Positions 1-9,137 of a stretch of 64,000 bases of DNA are shown in pieces. Position numbers and translations under genes: made by a program. Each line of letters starts with the position of its first letter. The stretch's first letter is position 1. The notes beneath the pieces are model-generated. The model was not told where the DNA came from, made no database searches, and saw only the letters and a program-made list of their open reading frames with translations. The stretch is from Planctomycetota bacterium (lineage in GTDB: Bacteria; Planctomycetota; Planctomycetia; Gemmatales; Gemmataceae): the NCBI GenBank assembly GCA_021781415.1, contig JAJXWW010000138.1, positions 23,181 to 87,180 of the forward strand. The letters run 5' to 3'.

Positions 1-2
1 TC

Positions 3-1127
3 ACCAAGGAAGACTACACGCGCGACCCTCGCAATGTGGCGCGCAAAGCCGCCAACTACATGAAGACGACCGGCATCGCCGACACCGCCTATTTCGGACC
101 TGAATTGGAGTTTTTCGTCTTCGACGACGTTCGCTACGATCAGAACCAGCACTCCGGCTATTATTTCCTCGATAGCGTGGAGGGCGCATGGAACACGGGA
201 CGCGACGAGAAGCCGAACCTCGGCTACAAGCTGCGCTACAAGGAGGGCTATTTCCCCTGCCCGCCGTCCGACGCGCTGCACGACCTGCGCACCGAGATGA
301 TGTTGACCATGATCGAATGCGGTCTAAAGGTCGAAGCGCAGCATCACGAAGTGGCCACCGGCGGACAGGGCGAGATCGACATGAAATACGCTCCGCTGGT
401 GCAGATGGCGGACAATGTGTTGAAGTATAAATACATCGTCAAGAACGTGGCCCGCAAGCACGGTAAGACGGCCACATTCATGCCCAAACCGCTGTTCATG
501 GACAACGGCACCGGTATGCACGTTCATACGTCGTTGTGGAAGGACGGCAAAAATCTGTTCGCCGGCTCTGGCTACGCCGGTCTCTCCGATCAGGCCATGT
601 ACGCGATCGGCGGCTTGCTCAAACACGCTCCCGCCCTGTGCGCCATCACCAATCCGACGACCAACAGTTACAAGCGCCTGGTTCCCGGATACGAGGCTCC
701 GGTCAATCTCGCCTACAGCCGCCGCAATCGCTCGGCGTCGATCCGCATTCCCGTCTATTCGCCGCACTGGAAGGCCAAGCGCATCGAGTTCCGCTGTCCC
801 GACGGTTCGTGTAATCCTTATCTGGCCTTCGCCGCCATCCTCATGGCCATGCTCGACGGCATCAAGAACAAAATCAAACCCGGCGAGCCGCTCGATAAAG
901 ACATTTACGATCTCGAACCAGAGGAACTGGCCAAGGTACCGAAAGCTCCTGGATCGCTGGACGAGGCGCTGCGCAATCTGCGCAAAGACCACGAGTTTTT
1001 GCTCCAAGGCGAGGTGTTCACCTCCGACGTGATCGATACTTGGATTTGGTACAAGACGGAGAAAGAAGTAGACGCGATCCGGTTGCGCCCGCATCCGTAT
1101 GAGTTTTATTTGTATTACGATATTTGA
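3..1127 (+). CDS. glnA: Glutamine synthetase type I, C-terminal part (5' end outside window)
   Basis: Makes glutamine from glutamate, ammonia and ATP in the cytoplasm. The frame is open from base 3, so the N-terminal part lies upstream of the window. Visible family features are the [11 protein letters not shown] catalytic-domain start, the GQGEIDMKY segment, [17 protein letters not shown] and NRSASIRIP, and the C-terminal [11 protein letters not shown]. The segment [12 protein letters not shown] matches the adenylylation loop of GSI-beta enzymes, with the target Tyr codon at 906-908. This suggests control by an adenylyltransferase, inferred by homology. The family is very secure; only the 5' end is missing. 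Confidence 0.97.
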   Translation, partial: TKEDYTRDPRNVARKAANYMKTTGIADTAYFGPELEFFVFDDVRYDQNQHSGYYFLDSVEGAWNTGRDEKPNLGYKLRYKEGYFPCPPSDALHDLRTEMMLTMIECGLKVEAQHHEVATGGQGEIDMKYAPLVQMADNVLKYKYIVKNVARKHGKTATFMPKPLFMDNGTGMHVHTSLWKDGKNLFAGSGYAGLSDQAMYAIGGLLKHAPALCAITNPTTNSYKRLVPGYEAPVNLAYSRRNRSASIRIPVYSPHWKAKRIEFRCPDGSCNPYLAFAAILMAMLDGIKNKIKPGEPLDKDIYDLEPEELAKVPKAPGSLDEALRNLRKDHEFLLQGEVFTSDVIDTWIWYKTEKEVDAIRLRPHPYEFYLYYDI

Positions 1128-1468
1128 GAATTAGGGTCGACAGCTCCCAAAATTGTTGGCAGGTGTGGTCGGAATCGAAAGTGGCCGCTCTGGAAGTCTC
1201 TGGTCGGAAGACAGGTCGAATTGAATTACTGTGGAGAGAGCCATCAGGTTCTGGAAGTCCGAGCCGAGAAAGCATTAGTATATTGCTGCTCGTTCGGTCG
1301 GGGAAGCTGGGGTATGGACGTCTTGCTCGTGGGCGATCAACTCCCAGAGCCAAGACACACCTCACCAGCCCCCTGGTGCGATCCGCCGTGCCGGAATGCT
1401 CTATAACCCAAGGCGTCTCTTCGTTACGATGGAATGATGTCCGATTTTTGGGGAGCCTGGAGCCTGCC
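1128..1468. other. Intergenic stretch after glnA
   Basis: About 340 bases with no recognisable gene, RNA or terminator. The frame of the next gene is open through it, with a TTG at 1124, but the translation is unlike a protein and I see no homology. I therefore place the next start at the ATG at 1469. Confidence 0.5.
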
Positions 1469-1894
1469 ATGCCCGCTGCGGCACTGACGCCTCGCATCCG
1501 TTTGATGGCGGTATGCGATGGGGTTCGAGAGAGCAAGACAGAAAGCGGCGTTTTCCATGTGAAAGGGTTGCGTCGATGGATCGAAACGCGAGCCTTTCCC
1601 TTTACGCCCGCAAGTCTTTGGCTTCTCTTGGTTTTTTCGAGTCCGCGCAGCGGAGTATTTCCCGGATACGTTTTGGTCATCGACGACAGCACCGACAAAA
1701 CAGTTTTCTACCGTCCCTTGACACCTACTCCGCAATTTGATGAAAATGAAGAATCAATTACTGGCTTTGCCCGATTGAAATGTTCGTTTCCTCACGAGGG
1801 TCGATACTCGATCCAATTCTGGTTTTATCAAGATCAGGGTAAAGACATACTCAAGGGAGAAATTCCTTTCACCGTTAAACAGAGGGAGGTCTGA
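1469..1894 (+). CDS. Hypothetical protein resembling DUF6941
   Basis: About 141 residues from the ATG at 1469. The order of segments (IRLMAVCDGVRE, a beta-rich middle with FPGYVLVIDD, then FPHEGRYSIQFWFYQDQG and GEIPFTVK at the end) resembles DUF6941-type proteins, small beta-sandwich proteins of unknown function. No signal peptide or membrane segment is visible. The same frame is open back to 1124, so a longer product cannot be excluded. The stop lies 3 bases before the next start, so the two probably form an operon. Family assignment is from memory of the pattern and is moderate. Confidence 0.6.
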   Translation: MPAAALTPRIRLMAVCDGVRESKTESGVFHVKGLRRWIETRAFPFTPASLWLLLVFSSPRSGVFPGYVLVIDDSTDKTVFYRPLTPTPQFDENEESITGFARLKCSFPHEGRYSIQFWFYQDQGKDILKGEIPFTVKQREV

Positions 1895-1897
1895 GCG

Positions 1898-2095
1898 ATG
1901 GAAAAAGAACCCAAGAAGAAAATGCGCGGCCCCACGCTCCAGGAATTCGAACTAGTACCCATCACCGATCCGGCCGAGTTGGAGGCTATTGACCGTCGCC
2001 GCAAGGAGGCGATGAAAGTGATACGGGAAGCGGAACGCGCCTATGAGGCCGTCCTTCGCAAACACGCCAAGCGCAAACCGCCCAAACGCAAGTGA
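1898..2095 (+). CDS. Small charged hypothetical protein
   Basis: 65 residues, rich in Lys, Glu and Arg, beginning MEKEPKKKMRGP and ending in the basic tail KRKPPKRK. A purine-rich GAGGGAGG lies just upstream of the ATG, overlapping the end of the preceding gene, which supports translation coupled to it. The central part (ELEAIDRRRKEAMKVIREAERAYEAVLRK) is predicted to be one long helix. No function is recognised. Its reality rests on the ribosome-binding site, the tight spacing and the lack of any competing frame. Confidence 0.6.
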   Translation: MEKEPKKKMRGPTLQEFELVPITDPAELEAIDRRRKEAMKVIREAERAYEAVLRKHAKRKPPKRK

Positions 2096-2149
2096 TCCTC
2101 TCCCGAAGTCTTGAACCGTGGAACGCGCTGGATTCCAGTAAGGTGATCG

Positions 2150-3112
2150 ATGAAATCTCTCCTCAAACTCATTTCCGGACTACTGCTCCTCTCGATCGTC
2201 AGCCGCGCCCCGGCGGAGCCGAAGCCGGCTCCCGTGGTGCAGGCGACTCCCTTGCCGTATCACCGCGTTTCGTTCGAGCGGAACGGCAGCGAGATCACGC
2301 GCTCCCATTTCGGGACCGATCTCAAACGACCGTTCCTCTATCCGGTGATCGGTCCTTCCGGTCGCCCCTTGACGCGCATGGGGCATCCGCACGATCCGGT
2401 GAGTCATAGCCATCACAACTCCGTTTGGCTGTCGCACGCCAAGGTCAACGATGTCGATTTTTGGGGCGATACCGGCAAGGGGCGAATCGTGCATCAACGA
2501 TTGGAGAAGCTCACCGATGGCGACGACGACGCCTCGGCTACGACCTTCAATCTGTGGATCGACGAGGGCAAGCATCGGACACTGCTGGCGGAACGGCGGC
2601 GCATCCGCGTGATACCGAAGGACGGGGGAGCGGCGTTGATTCTCATCGACTCGCAATTCGAAGCGAAAACCGATGTCGTTTTCGGCAAGACGCCGTTCGG
2701 CTTCGTCGGCGTGCGCATGGCCAAGAATATCGGCGTGCGCGACGGCGGCGGGACCATTCGCAATTCGGCGGGCGGAATCGACGAGAAGGGCGTCTTCTGG
2801 AAACCGGCGAAGTGGGTCGATTACAGTGGAGCCGTCACGCGCGACGTCAAACGACTCGAAGGCATCGCCCTCTTCGACCATCCGAAAAATCCCAATCATC
2901 CCTCCGTCTTTCACGTCCGCAACGACGGCTGGATGGGCGCTTCCTTCAGCTTTGCCGCCCCCGTCGAGCTTGCCCAAGGCAAGACGCTGCGCCTTCGCTA
3001 CGGCTTGTACGTCCACGCCACGCTCGATGCCGCGGCTCTCGATGCCCGCTGGAACGATTTTGCCAAAGGCGATCTCGACGATCTGTCTCCCAAGCCCGCC
3101 GGGCCGAAATAG
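2150..3112 (+). CDS. Secreted DUF6807 (PmoA-like) family protein
   Basis: 320 residues. A Sec signal peptide (about 1-22, LLKLISGLLLLSIVSRAPA) indicates export. The body matches the DUF6807 family annotated as PmoA-like, including the His-rich segment GHPHDPVSHSHHNSVW near residues 78-93, a tryptophan-glycine patch (DFWGD), KNIGVRDGGGTIRNSAGG, and a C-terminal GWMGASFSF/RLRYGLYVHA region. Planctomycetes carry many copies of this family, often near sugar-degradation genes. The biochemical role is not established and the name PmoA-like does not mean methane oxidation. Complete length for the family. Confidence 0.85.
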   Translation: MKSLLKLISGLLLLSIVSRAPAEPKPAPVVQATPLPYHRVSFERNGSEITRSHFGTDLKRPFLYPVIGPSGRPLTRMGHPHDPVSHSHHNSVWLSHAKVNDVDFWGDTGKGRIVHQRLEKLTDGDDDASATTFNLWIDEGKHRTLLAERRRIRVIPKDGGAALILIDSQFEAKTDVVFGKTPFGFVGVRMAKNIGVRDGGGTIRNSAGGIDEKGVFWKPAKWVDYSGAVTRDVKRLEGIALFDHPKNPNHPSVFHVRNDGWMGASFSFAAPVELAQGKTLRLRYGLYVHATLDAAALDARWNDFAKGDLDDLSPKPAGPK

Positions 3113-3297
3113 CCGTCCTTCGAGAGCGTGCGATTGCTTGCGGAATCGGCGGCGTTGCCGTAAGCTAAATGTTAGAGGCTGTCCCTTGGGGCGATTTCGG
3201 AGCCGCGAGCGTGAGGGAGCGGAGCGAAATGGCTCGAAAAGCCGCTCCTTCACGATTGCGACCCCGCTGGATTTGCCTCGATTGCGAGGAACTCTCG

Positions 3298-3744
3298 ATG
3301 CCGCGCAAACCCGTCAAGCCCGAACGCAAGCCGCAGAAAACGGCCGTGGTCGCCTTCAAGGTCGAGAGCGAGTTGGCCGAGCTGCTCGATAAGCTTCCCA
3401 ACAAGAGCGCTTTTATCCGCAATGCCATCGCCGCCCAGCTCGGCGTGGCCTGCCCGCTCTGTCAGGGTAAGGGCGTGGTGCCGCGCGGCGTACACGATCA
3501 CTATGCTCCACTGTTGACGCGCTACAATTCGCGCAGCTGCGAAGGATGCGGCCACGAGATGTCTTTTCCACTCGATCCAGGCGTTCTCGATGAGGACACG
3601 CGCGCGCGGTTGGAGCAGTTCTTTCTGGGCGGCCCGCTGTTTTGCGATGGCTGCTACGACAAGTTGCCCAGTTGCGACGACTGCGGCTGGCACATCAGCC
3701 CGGATCGCATCGACGAACACCACCGCAAGGCGCACCATTCCTGA
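3298..3744 (+). CDS. Cysteine-rich protein with ribbon-helix-helix-like N-terminus
   Basis: 148 residues from the ATG at 3298; the frame is open back to 3169, but the upstream part does not look protein-like. Residues 16-48 (VVAFKVESELAELLDKLPNKSAFIRNAI) look like a ribbon-helix-helix DNA-binding fold. The rest holds paired cysteines: C52/C55, C81/C84 with H86, C116/C119 and C126/C129, then a His-rich end (H141, H142, H146, H147). This suggests two or more zinc sites. A regulator is plausible but unproven. It is convergent with the HEAT/TPR gene that ends at 3778. Confidence 0.75.
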   Translation: MPRKPVKPERKPQKTAVVAFKVESELAELLDKLPNKSAFIRNAIAAQLGVACPLCQGKGVVPRGVHDHYAPLLTRYNSRSCEGCGHEMSFPLDPGVLDEDTRARLEQFFLGGPLFCDGCYDKLPSCDDCGWHISPDRIDEHHRKAHHS

Positions 3745-3777
3745 TCTGCCCCGTCCGCAGCGCCGACCGAGGAGATT

Positions 3778-5724
3778 CTATTTTTGCGTCTGCTTCTTCT
3801 CGAAGTCGTCGAGGAACTGAATGCCGGCGCGGAGCGCGCCGTCGAAGTCTTGCACGCGCAGATAAGGGGCGAGTTTCTGTCGCACCGCCGTATCCGACAA
3901 CCCGCGCTTGCGCAGCTTCTCGGACACAAAGACCGAGGCGTTGGCCGGCTGCTTTTCGACGCGGATGCAAACGCTCGCGGAGAGTTGGTCGTCTGGAGTC
4001 GCCTTCGATTTTTCTTTCCGAGCCGCCTCGTCGGCGACGGTGTCGATGCGAACGGCGTAGCCAGACCTTTTCGCCAGTCGTCGAACGGAATCGCGGGCTT
4101 GTTGAATCGCCTCGACGCTGAAGCAACCGGCATCGTCGTCGATGCCGCTGTGGCCTTCGGGGCCGTCGAGACGATGAAGCAGTTCGACAACTAAGGGATC
4201 GCCGACGGGATGCTTAACAAAATCCTTGCGCCAGCCGTGGGTGGCCGGGCCGAGAAGAACCAAGGCGCGAGCGGCGGCTTGGCGCACCTCGGCCTCGCGG
4301 CTATGGAGCGCTTCGACCAACACCGGAGCGGCTGAGCGAGCGGGAGAGCCGATCTGACCCAATGCGGATACGAGAGCCACTCGTTCGGAAACGTCGCCAG
4401 CTTTGCGATAGGCGTCGAGGAGAGCGGGGATCGCGCCGCCGGCCGCCGGTCCCAGTTGCCCGAGCGCGCGGGCCAGGCGCTGACATTCGGAAGGCTCCTT
4501 GGCGTCGCGCAGCGACTGCGCCAAGACCGGTACCACGCAGTCGCGCAACTCGGTCAGCTTCTGCTTTCGGATGCGCTGCCGCAATTCGGCCGACCCACCG
4601 TATTCCGGCACTCGATAACCCGAACGCGACGGCAAGGCGTAAGCCCCTTTCGCGTCGGCGGGCGAGCCGGTCGAGGATGCCATGAACATGGGACGCGCAT
4701 TTTTCGTGGGATCGTCGCCGAACGTGGCTCGCGGAGCCGGGAAATGGGAAGCGCCGGGAGCGGGAGCCATCACCATCCGTCTCGACGGATCGATGGGTTG
4801 ATTCTCGGTCGACCTCTTGCCCATTGGCGCGGAACGCAACCACTTCGAATCGTTGCGAGCAAACGACACGGACGCGGTGGGCGGAGTATCGAGAGCGGCA
4901 ACGTACAGACCCGCCAGCGACTTGCGGGTGCGCACCGATTCCGGAGCGTTTGGTCCGAGCGTTTGGTTGCTGAGAAGGCGCGCTTGACTCAAGGCCGGTT
5001 CGGCACGCACAAAATCTCCCTGTTCTTGATAGATCCGCGCTTGCCGAGTCCAGTTGCTGACGTATTGGCGGGCCAACGACTCGGCCTCTCGCTTCTGACC
5101 CTTCGCTTGCAAATCTTGCATCGAGGCGTTGGCGCGAACCAACGGTTCCTCCAAGCGCTTTCGGTCGAACGGGTTCGATTGCAGGAGGAGGACATCGCGC
5201 TTTGGTTCGAGCATCGCCACGGCCTGGTCGGCATCGAAAGGGGCGATGCGTTCGGCCACGGGATGGAAGAAGGCGACCGACGCGCCCGGTTCGGGATTCG
5301 TCGTACGCCCGGCGCGCGGCAAGCCCACGCCCAAGGCCAGCAGCAAACACGCCGCAGTCGCCAGAACGGCGTACTGGCGCACCTTCGCCTGGCGTCTTGC
5401 GGAGGGACGCAACGGCCAAGAACTGACCGTTGGTCTTTCGTATTCCCGCGTCGAAAGGATCGTGGGTTGTTGGCGTGGTGGAGGGGCCGTGTCCGTCTCG
5501 CCGAGAACGTCGCGGACCAGATCGGTCAGCTTCCGCAACTCCGGCAGAGTATCGAGGGCACTCTCGATTTCCTTTTGTTCGTCGACAGTCACTTCTCCGG
5601 CGAGGAATCGACCGAGCGTGAGATTGTCGATGTCTCCCCAGGCTTGTTGCTGGGCGTTTCGACACGCGCGTAGCTCGGCGGCCACGCGATCCCAAGAGTT
5701 GTCGGCCTTGCTTTCTGGCGTCAT
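3778..5724 (-). CDS. Membrane protein with TPR-like and HEAT repeat regions
   Basis: 648 residues from the ATG at 5722-5724. The N-terminus (1-115) is cytoplasmic-looking and resembles the short anti-sigma-like heads of planctomycete membrane proteins (NLTLGRFLAGEVTVDEQKEI). One membrane helix follows at about 117-135 (YAVLATAACLLLALGVGL). Residues 205-275 look like TPR helices, then a Pro/Ser-rich linker, then HEAT-type repeats at about 395-493 (ALGQLGPAAGGAIPALLDA, ALGQIGSPARSAAPVLVEA). The role is unknown; protein-protein scaffolding is an inference. It is transcribed in the same direction as the TPR and ASPIC genes, but a palindrome separates them. Confidence 0.8.
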   Translation of the reverse strand: MTPESKADNSWDRVAAELRACRNAQQQAWGDIDNLTLGRFLAGEVTVDEQKEIESALDTLPELRKLTDLVRDVLGETDTAPPPRQQPTILSTREYERPTVSSWPLRPSARRQAKVRQYAVLATAACLLLALGVGLPRAGRTTNPEPGASVAFFHPVAERIAPFDADQAVAMLEPKRDVLLLQSNPFDRKRLEEPLVRANASMQDLQAKGQKREAESLARQYVSNWTRQARIYQEQGDFVRAEPALSQARLLSNQTLGPNAPESVRTRKSLAGLYVAALDTPPTASVSFARNDSKWLRSAPMGKRSTENQPIDPSRRMVMAPAPGASHFPAPRATFGDDPTKNARPMFMASSTGSPADAKGAYALPSRSGYRVPEYGGSAELRQRIRKQKLTELRDCVVPVLAQSLRDAKEPSECQRLARALGQLGPAAGGAIPALLDAYRKAGDVSERVALVSALGQIGSPARSAAPVLVEALHSREAEVRQAAARALVLLGPATHGWRKDFVKHPVGDPLVVELLHRLDGPEGHSGIDDDAGCFSVEAIQQARDSVRRLAKRSGYAVRIDTVADEAARKEKSKATPDDQLSASVCIRVEKQPANASVFVSEKLRKRGLSDTAVRQKLAPYLRVQDFDGALRAGIQFLDDFEKKQTQK

Positions 5725-5829
5725 ACGGTCCCTGCTTGCGAGAGAAAAAAGACGCTGATTTCCGCCGTCACTTCTTATAGACGGACACTTAGGCTCGATC
5801 TGCAAAAAAAAATGGACGAAATCATCTTC

Positions 5830-5917
5830 GGTTAGTCGCGACGCGCCAGCGCCATGCGCTCCGCCGTGCGTCGCGCTCCGCCGTGCGTCGCGCTCCGCTG
5901 GCGCGTCGCGGCTAACC
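5830..5917. repeat. Intergenic palindrome, GGTTAGYCGCGAC-ended family (copy A)
   Basis: The outer arms are nearly perfectly complementary over about 22 bp (GGTTAGTCGCGACGCGCCAG at the left, its complement at the right, one wobble position). The interior holds a 17-base unit repeated in tandem (CTCCGCCGTGCGTCGCG, 5860-5893). It lies between the TPR gene and the HEAT gene on the minus strand and may act as a transcription attenuator. Related copies are at 18336-18394 and 33270-33334. Confidence 0.85.
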
Positions 5918-5938
5918 GCGGAGGTTGTGCTTCGTTTG

Positions 5939-7357
5939 TCACTTTTCGGAACGATTGAGTTTGGCACGAACGCTCTTGAGGCCGACTTGAGCGCGATGAT
6001 CCTCTTTTTCCGCATAGCGTTGAGCGAGTTCGTAGTGCTTGAGCGCATCTTCGAGCTGCCCCTCTTCTTCCAAAATCTGGGCGAGCTTCCAGTGCGTGAG
6101 CATATCCACGGGCTGCAGGCGGACTCCCTGGCGCAGGGCATCCATCCCCTCGGTCTTTTGACCCAAACGCCACAACGCCAACCCCAAAAACGTATGGGCC
6201 AACGCTTGATCCGACTTGATCTGAATGGCTTTTCGCAAGGGGCCGAGACTCTCGCGGAATTTCTCCGCCGCTTCGTTAGGCTCTTTCGGTTTCTCGAGGC
6301 GCAGCCGCTCGCCCCAATAATAGAGGGAGACACCGAGATTGTAACACATTGAATTGTTGTCCGGCTCCTTGGCGGCCAGTTTGCGGAGTCGGGCGACGGC
6401 TTCCTCGAAGCGTTCCTGTTGGGCCAGATTCGTGGCGATCAACAACTCGCTGCGGCTGGTTTGAGAACGAAGCGCGGACTCTTCGAGCAGCGACGCCGCC
6501 TCGCGGAACATTCCCTGCTTTTCCAAGCGCGCCGCTTCGAGGATCAAATGACTCGAATCCACGCTCAGCGAGAAACACTCGTCGAGGTAGGGATCGAACC
6601 ATTGCTCGTCGTCCGGCGCGGTTCGCGCGCGGTCGCTGTTTTCGCGCGCCAATTCGGGTTTATTGAGGATCTGATAGAGAACGGCCAACTGAGAGGAAGC
6701 CTTCTTTCGACAGCTGGGGTTCTCGACCACCCGCGCGAAGTATTCGACGCTGTGTTCCAGATGGTTGCGTCGGAATGCGATCACGCCGAGATTGAAGAGA
6801 AGACGAGGATTGTTCGGTTCGCGCTCGCGAACCAGGCGCAGCTGCTGTTCCGCCTCGTCGAGCAAACCGCGATCCAACAGCGATTCCACCAGAACCAGCC
6901 GAGGCGTCGTGGATTGCGGCTCGGTTTTCTCGAACATTTGCACCGCGCGTTCGAGATAGGGCAGCGCTGCCGTCCGATCTCTCCCTTGAATGGCGAAATA
7001 GTTCAGATAGAGCCAGCGCGGTTGGCGAGGGTCGAGTTCGGCGGCGCGACGGTAGCATTGCTCCGCCTGTTGATCGCAGGAATGGGCCATCAGGATTTCG
7101 CCGAGAAAGCCCCAACTTTGGCTCGAATTCGGTTCCTTTCGCACGCGATCGATCCCCTTGGCGACGGCGGCGGCGACGGACGGTTCAAATTGATCGAGAG
7201 GGATGGTCGGCAGTGCGGGCGGTTCGGGCGGACGCTGGCGATACCACCAGTAGGTCAATCCCGAAGCCAGCGCGATCAACGCGCCCAGCCGCATCAAGCG
7301 CCCGCGCGTTATTTGCCCCGCCGTTCGTTCGGAGGTCGGATAGTCCGTTTGTTCCAT
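5939..7357 (-). CDS. Membrane-anchored TPR protein
   Basis: 472 residues from the ATG at 7355-7357. A single N-terminal membrane helix (about 21-38, LMRLGALIALASGLTYWW) is followed by tetratricopeptide repeats through the rest of the protein (for example PNSSQSWGFLGEILMA, ELDPRQPRWLYLNYFA, DNNSMCYNLGVSLYYWG, DQALAHTFLGLALWRLG). The gene starts 19 bases after the ASPIC/FG-GAP lipoprotein gene, so they are probably one operon. Such TPR plus ASPIC pairs recur in planctomycetes; a shared role at the cell envelope is an inference. The frame extends upstream of 7357 only by overlapping the ASPIC gene. Confidence 0.85.
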   Translation of the reverse strand: MEQTDYPTSERTAGQITRGRLMRLGALIALASGLTYWWYRQRPPEPPALPTIPLDQFEPSVAAAVAKGIDRVRKEPNSSQSWGFLGEILMAHSCDQQAEQCYRRAAELDPRQPRWLYLNYFAIQGRDRTAALPYLERAVQMFEKTEPQSTTPRLVLVESLLDRGLLDEAEQQLRLVREREPNNPRLLFNLGVIAFRRNHLEHSVEYFARVVENPSCRKKASSQLAVLYQILNKPELARENSDRARTAPDDEQWFDPYLDECFSLSVDSSHLILEAARLEKQGMFREAASLLEESALRSQTSRSELLIATNLAQQERFEEAVARLRKLAAKEPDNNSMCYNLGVSLYYWGERLRLEKPKEPNEAAEKFRESLGPLRKAIQIKSDQALAHTFLGLALWRLGQKTEGMDALRQGVRLQPVDMLTHWKLAQILEEEGQLEDALKHYELAQRYAEKEDHRAQVGLKSVRAKLNRSEK

Positions 7358-7376
7358 GGACGGCTCTCTCCCACGC

Positions 7377-9137
7377 TCAACGCTTGTCCTTGTTGTTTTC
7401 CCACTTGTGACCGCGCCCTTTTTCCAGAACCACGATGCGATCGACGGCTCCTTGCTCGAAGCCGGGATCTCCTTTCTCGAACCGTTCGGGATCGGCGTCG
7501 GGCCAACGAACTTCGATCGCCGTGATCTTCTCGACCGCGCCGAGGCCGAAATGAGCGCGGACATCGTTGCTACAGAGGAAACTACCGCCCGGATTGATGG
7601 TACGAATCCATTCTTTCGCTTCGGCGCGGACGACGACATCGGCGGCGAGAGCATCGCGGTTGTGGGCTTTGTCCCACGCGCGAACCATCAACCAATGGCC
7701 TGGGTTCGGTGCGATATTCTTGAAGAGGCGCGCGCGCCCGTTGACGCTCATCACCACCAGATCGAGGGCTCCGTCGTCGTCGAAGTCGGCCATCGCCAAC
7801 CCTCGGCCAATCTGTCGCCGTCCCGAAAAGGCTAGATTACCCGTAGAAATATCGCTAAACTTCCCCTTGCCGTCGTTGGCGAACAGTTGGTTGCGCTCGC
7901 CGTACCAGCCCCAGAACGATCCCAGTTCGTCGTCGATGAGCGTGATGTCCTTGCTGACGCGGCCGTTGACGATGGCCACATCGAGATGCCCGTCTCGATT
8001 GAAGTCGCCTAGCACCGTTCCGAAGCCGGTGCCCGCCCAGCGCGGTCGATTCAAGTCGCTCAGCGAGGTGTCGTCGCGGAATAGGCCGCGCTGCCACTGT
8101 TTCCACAGCGTATTGGTTTCACTGGACAGATGGGTGACGAAAAGGTCTTGCAGGCCGTCGCCGTCCACGTCGCCCCAGGCGATGCCCATGTTGGCCTCGG
8201 CATTGCCCATGACGTTGAGGGCCACTCCGCGCCGCACCCCCTGCTCGACGAACGTGCCGTTTTTCTGATTGATCCATAGATGATTGGGTTTGCCGTCGTT
8301 GGCGATGAAGATGTCCGTCCAGCCGTCGCCGTCGAAATCGGCGCATACCACACCCAATCCCGGTCCCGCCGTTTGCCCAATGCCGGACTGGTCGGACACG
8401 TCCTCGAAGCGGATCGTCGGGGAGTTCGTCTTGGCGTCGGCTTGGGGTCCGAGATTGCGAAACAGCTTGCTGACCCGCTTCGAGAAAGAAGCCGGAGAAC
8501 AGTAATCGCGTTCGCCGGACGGAGCGCGGCAGACTTGCGTGTCGTCGTAATCGACGTAGACGACGAGAATGAGATCGAGCCAGCCGTCGCGGTCGTAATC
8601 GAGGAAGGCGGCAGACGTGCCCCAGTGGAGATTGCTGAGTCCCGCCTTTTCGGTGATGTCGGAGAACGTGCCGTCCTTGTTGTTGAGAAAGAGCCGGACG
8701 CCGAGGTACTGCGTCACCAAGACATCGGGCCAGCCGTCATTGTTGATGTCGGCCACGGCCACGCCCATGTTGTACCCGGCTACGTCGAGTTTCGACTGCG
8801 CGCTGACATCCTCGAATCGACCGCGCTTCACTTGGCGATAGAGGCGGTTGCGCGCGCCGCGGGGTCCGCCATTCTGGAGCAGGTAGAGGTCGAGCAGGCC
8901 GTCGTTGTCGAAATCGAAGAACGCCGCCCCGGAGCCGACGATCTGCGGCATGAAATAGTGATCGTCCATCGGGCCGGCATCGTGTTTGAATTCGATGCCA
9001 GATTCGTCAGTAATGTCGGCGAACCAAGGGGGAGGCAACTCCTCAATCGCTGTCGGTGTCGCCGGCTGCGAGCAAGAGGAGAGTGCGCCGCCGATCAGAA
9101 CGAGAGCGCAAATCGCCCAGATGCGCGAGGTCGTCAT
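7377..9137 (-). CDS. CRTAC1-type lipoprotein with FG-GAP/VCBS repeats and ASPIC/UnbV domain
   Basis: 586 residues. The N-terminus has a lipoprotein signal peptide with a lipobox around C22 (GGALSSC). At least seven calcium-binding-type loops of the form DxDxDGxxD are visible (DFDNDGLLD, DINNDGWPD, DYDRDGWLD, DFDGDGWTD, DVDGDGLQD, DFNRDGHLD, DFDDDGALD), typical of FG-GAP/VCBS beta-propellers. The C-terminus (about 500-570, INPGGSFLCSNDVRAHFGLG and EVRWPD) matches the ASPIC/UnbV domain. An envelope-attached adhesion or scaffold role is suggested by the family, not shown here. First gene of a minus-strand operon with the TPR gene. Confidence 0.92.
   Translation of the reverse strand: MTTSRIWAICALVLIGGALSSCSQPATPTAIEELPPPWFADITDESGIEFKHDAGPMDDHYFMPQIVGSGAAFFDFDNDGLLDLYLLQNGGPRGARNRLYRQVKRGRFEDVSAQSKLDVAGYNMGVAVADINNDGWPDVLVTQYLGVRLFLNNKDGTFSDITEKAGLSNLHWGTSAAFLDYDRDGWLDLILVVYVDYDDTQVCRAPSGERDYCSPASFSKRVSKLFRNLGPQADAKTNSPTIRFEDVSDQSGIGQTAGPGLGVVCADFDGDGWTDIFIANDGKPNHLWINQKNGTFVEQGVRRGVALNVMGNAEANMGIAWGDVDGDGLQDLFVTHLSSETNTLWKQWQRGLFRDDTSLSDLNRPRWAGTGFGTVLGDFNRDGHLDVAIVNGRVSKDITLIDDELGSFWGWYGERNQLFANDGKGKFSDISTGNLAFSGRRQIGRGLAMADFDDDGALDLVVMSVNGRARLFKNIAPNPGHWLMVRAWDKAHNRDALAADVVVRAEAKEWIRTINPGGSFLCSNDVRAHFGLGAVEKITAIEVRWPDADPERFEKGDPGFEQGAVDRIVVLEKGRGHKWENNKDKR

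Noticed and set aside
324..1094. Open frame opposite glnA
   Set aside because: Shadow of glnA codon bias in GC-rich DNA; no ribosome-binding site or family features.
2180..3253. Long frame opposite the DUF6807 gene
   Set aside because: Shadow frame; the plus-strand gene has signal peptide and family motifs.
5725..6333. N-terminal extension of the HEAT-repeat protein
   Set aside because: The frame overlaps the TPR gene and the palindrome; the ATG at 5722-5724 starts a natural N-terminus.
6580..6610. Possible tRNA T-arm (GGGATCGAACC)
   Set aside because: It lies inside the TPR gene and no acceptor stem or anticodon arm can be folded around it.
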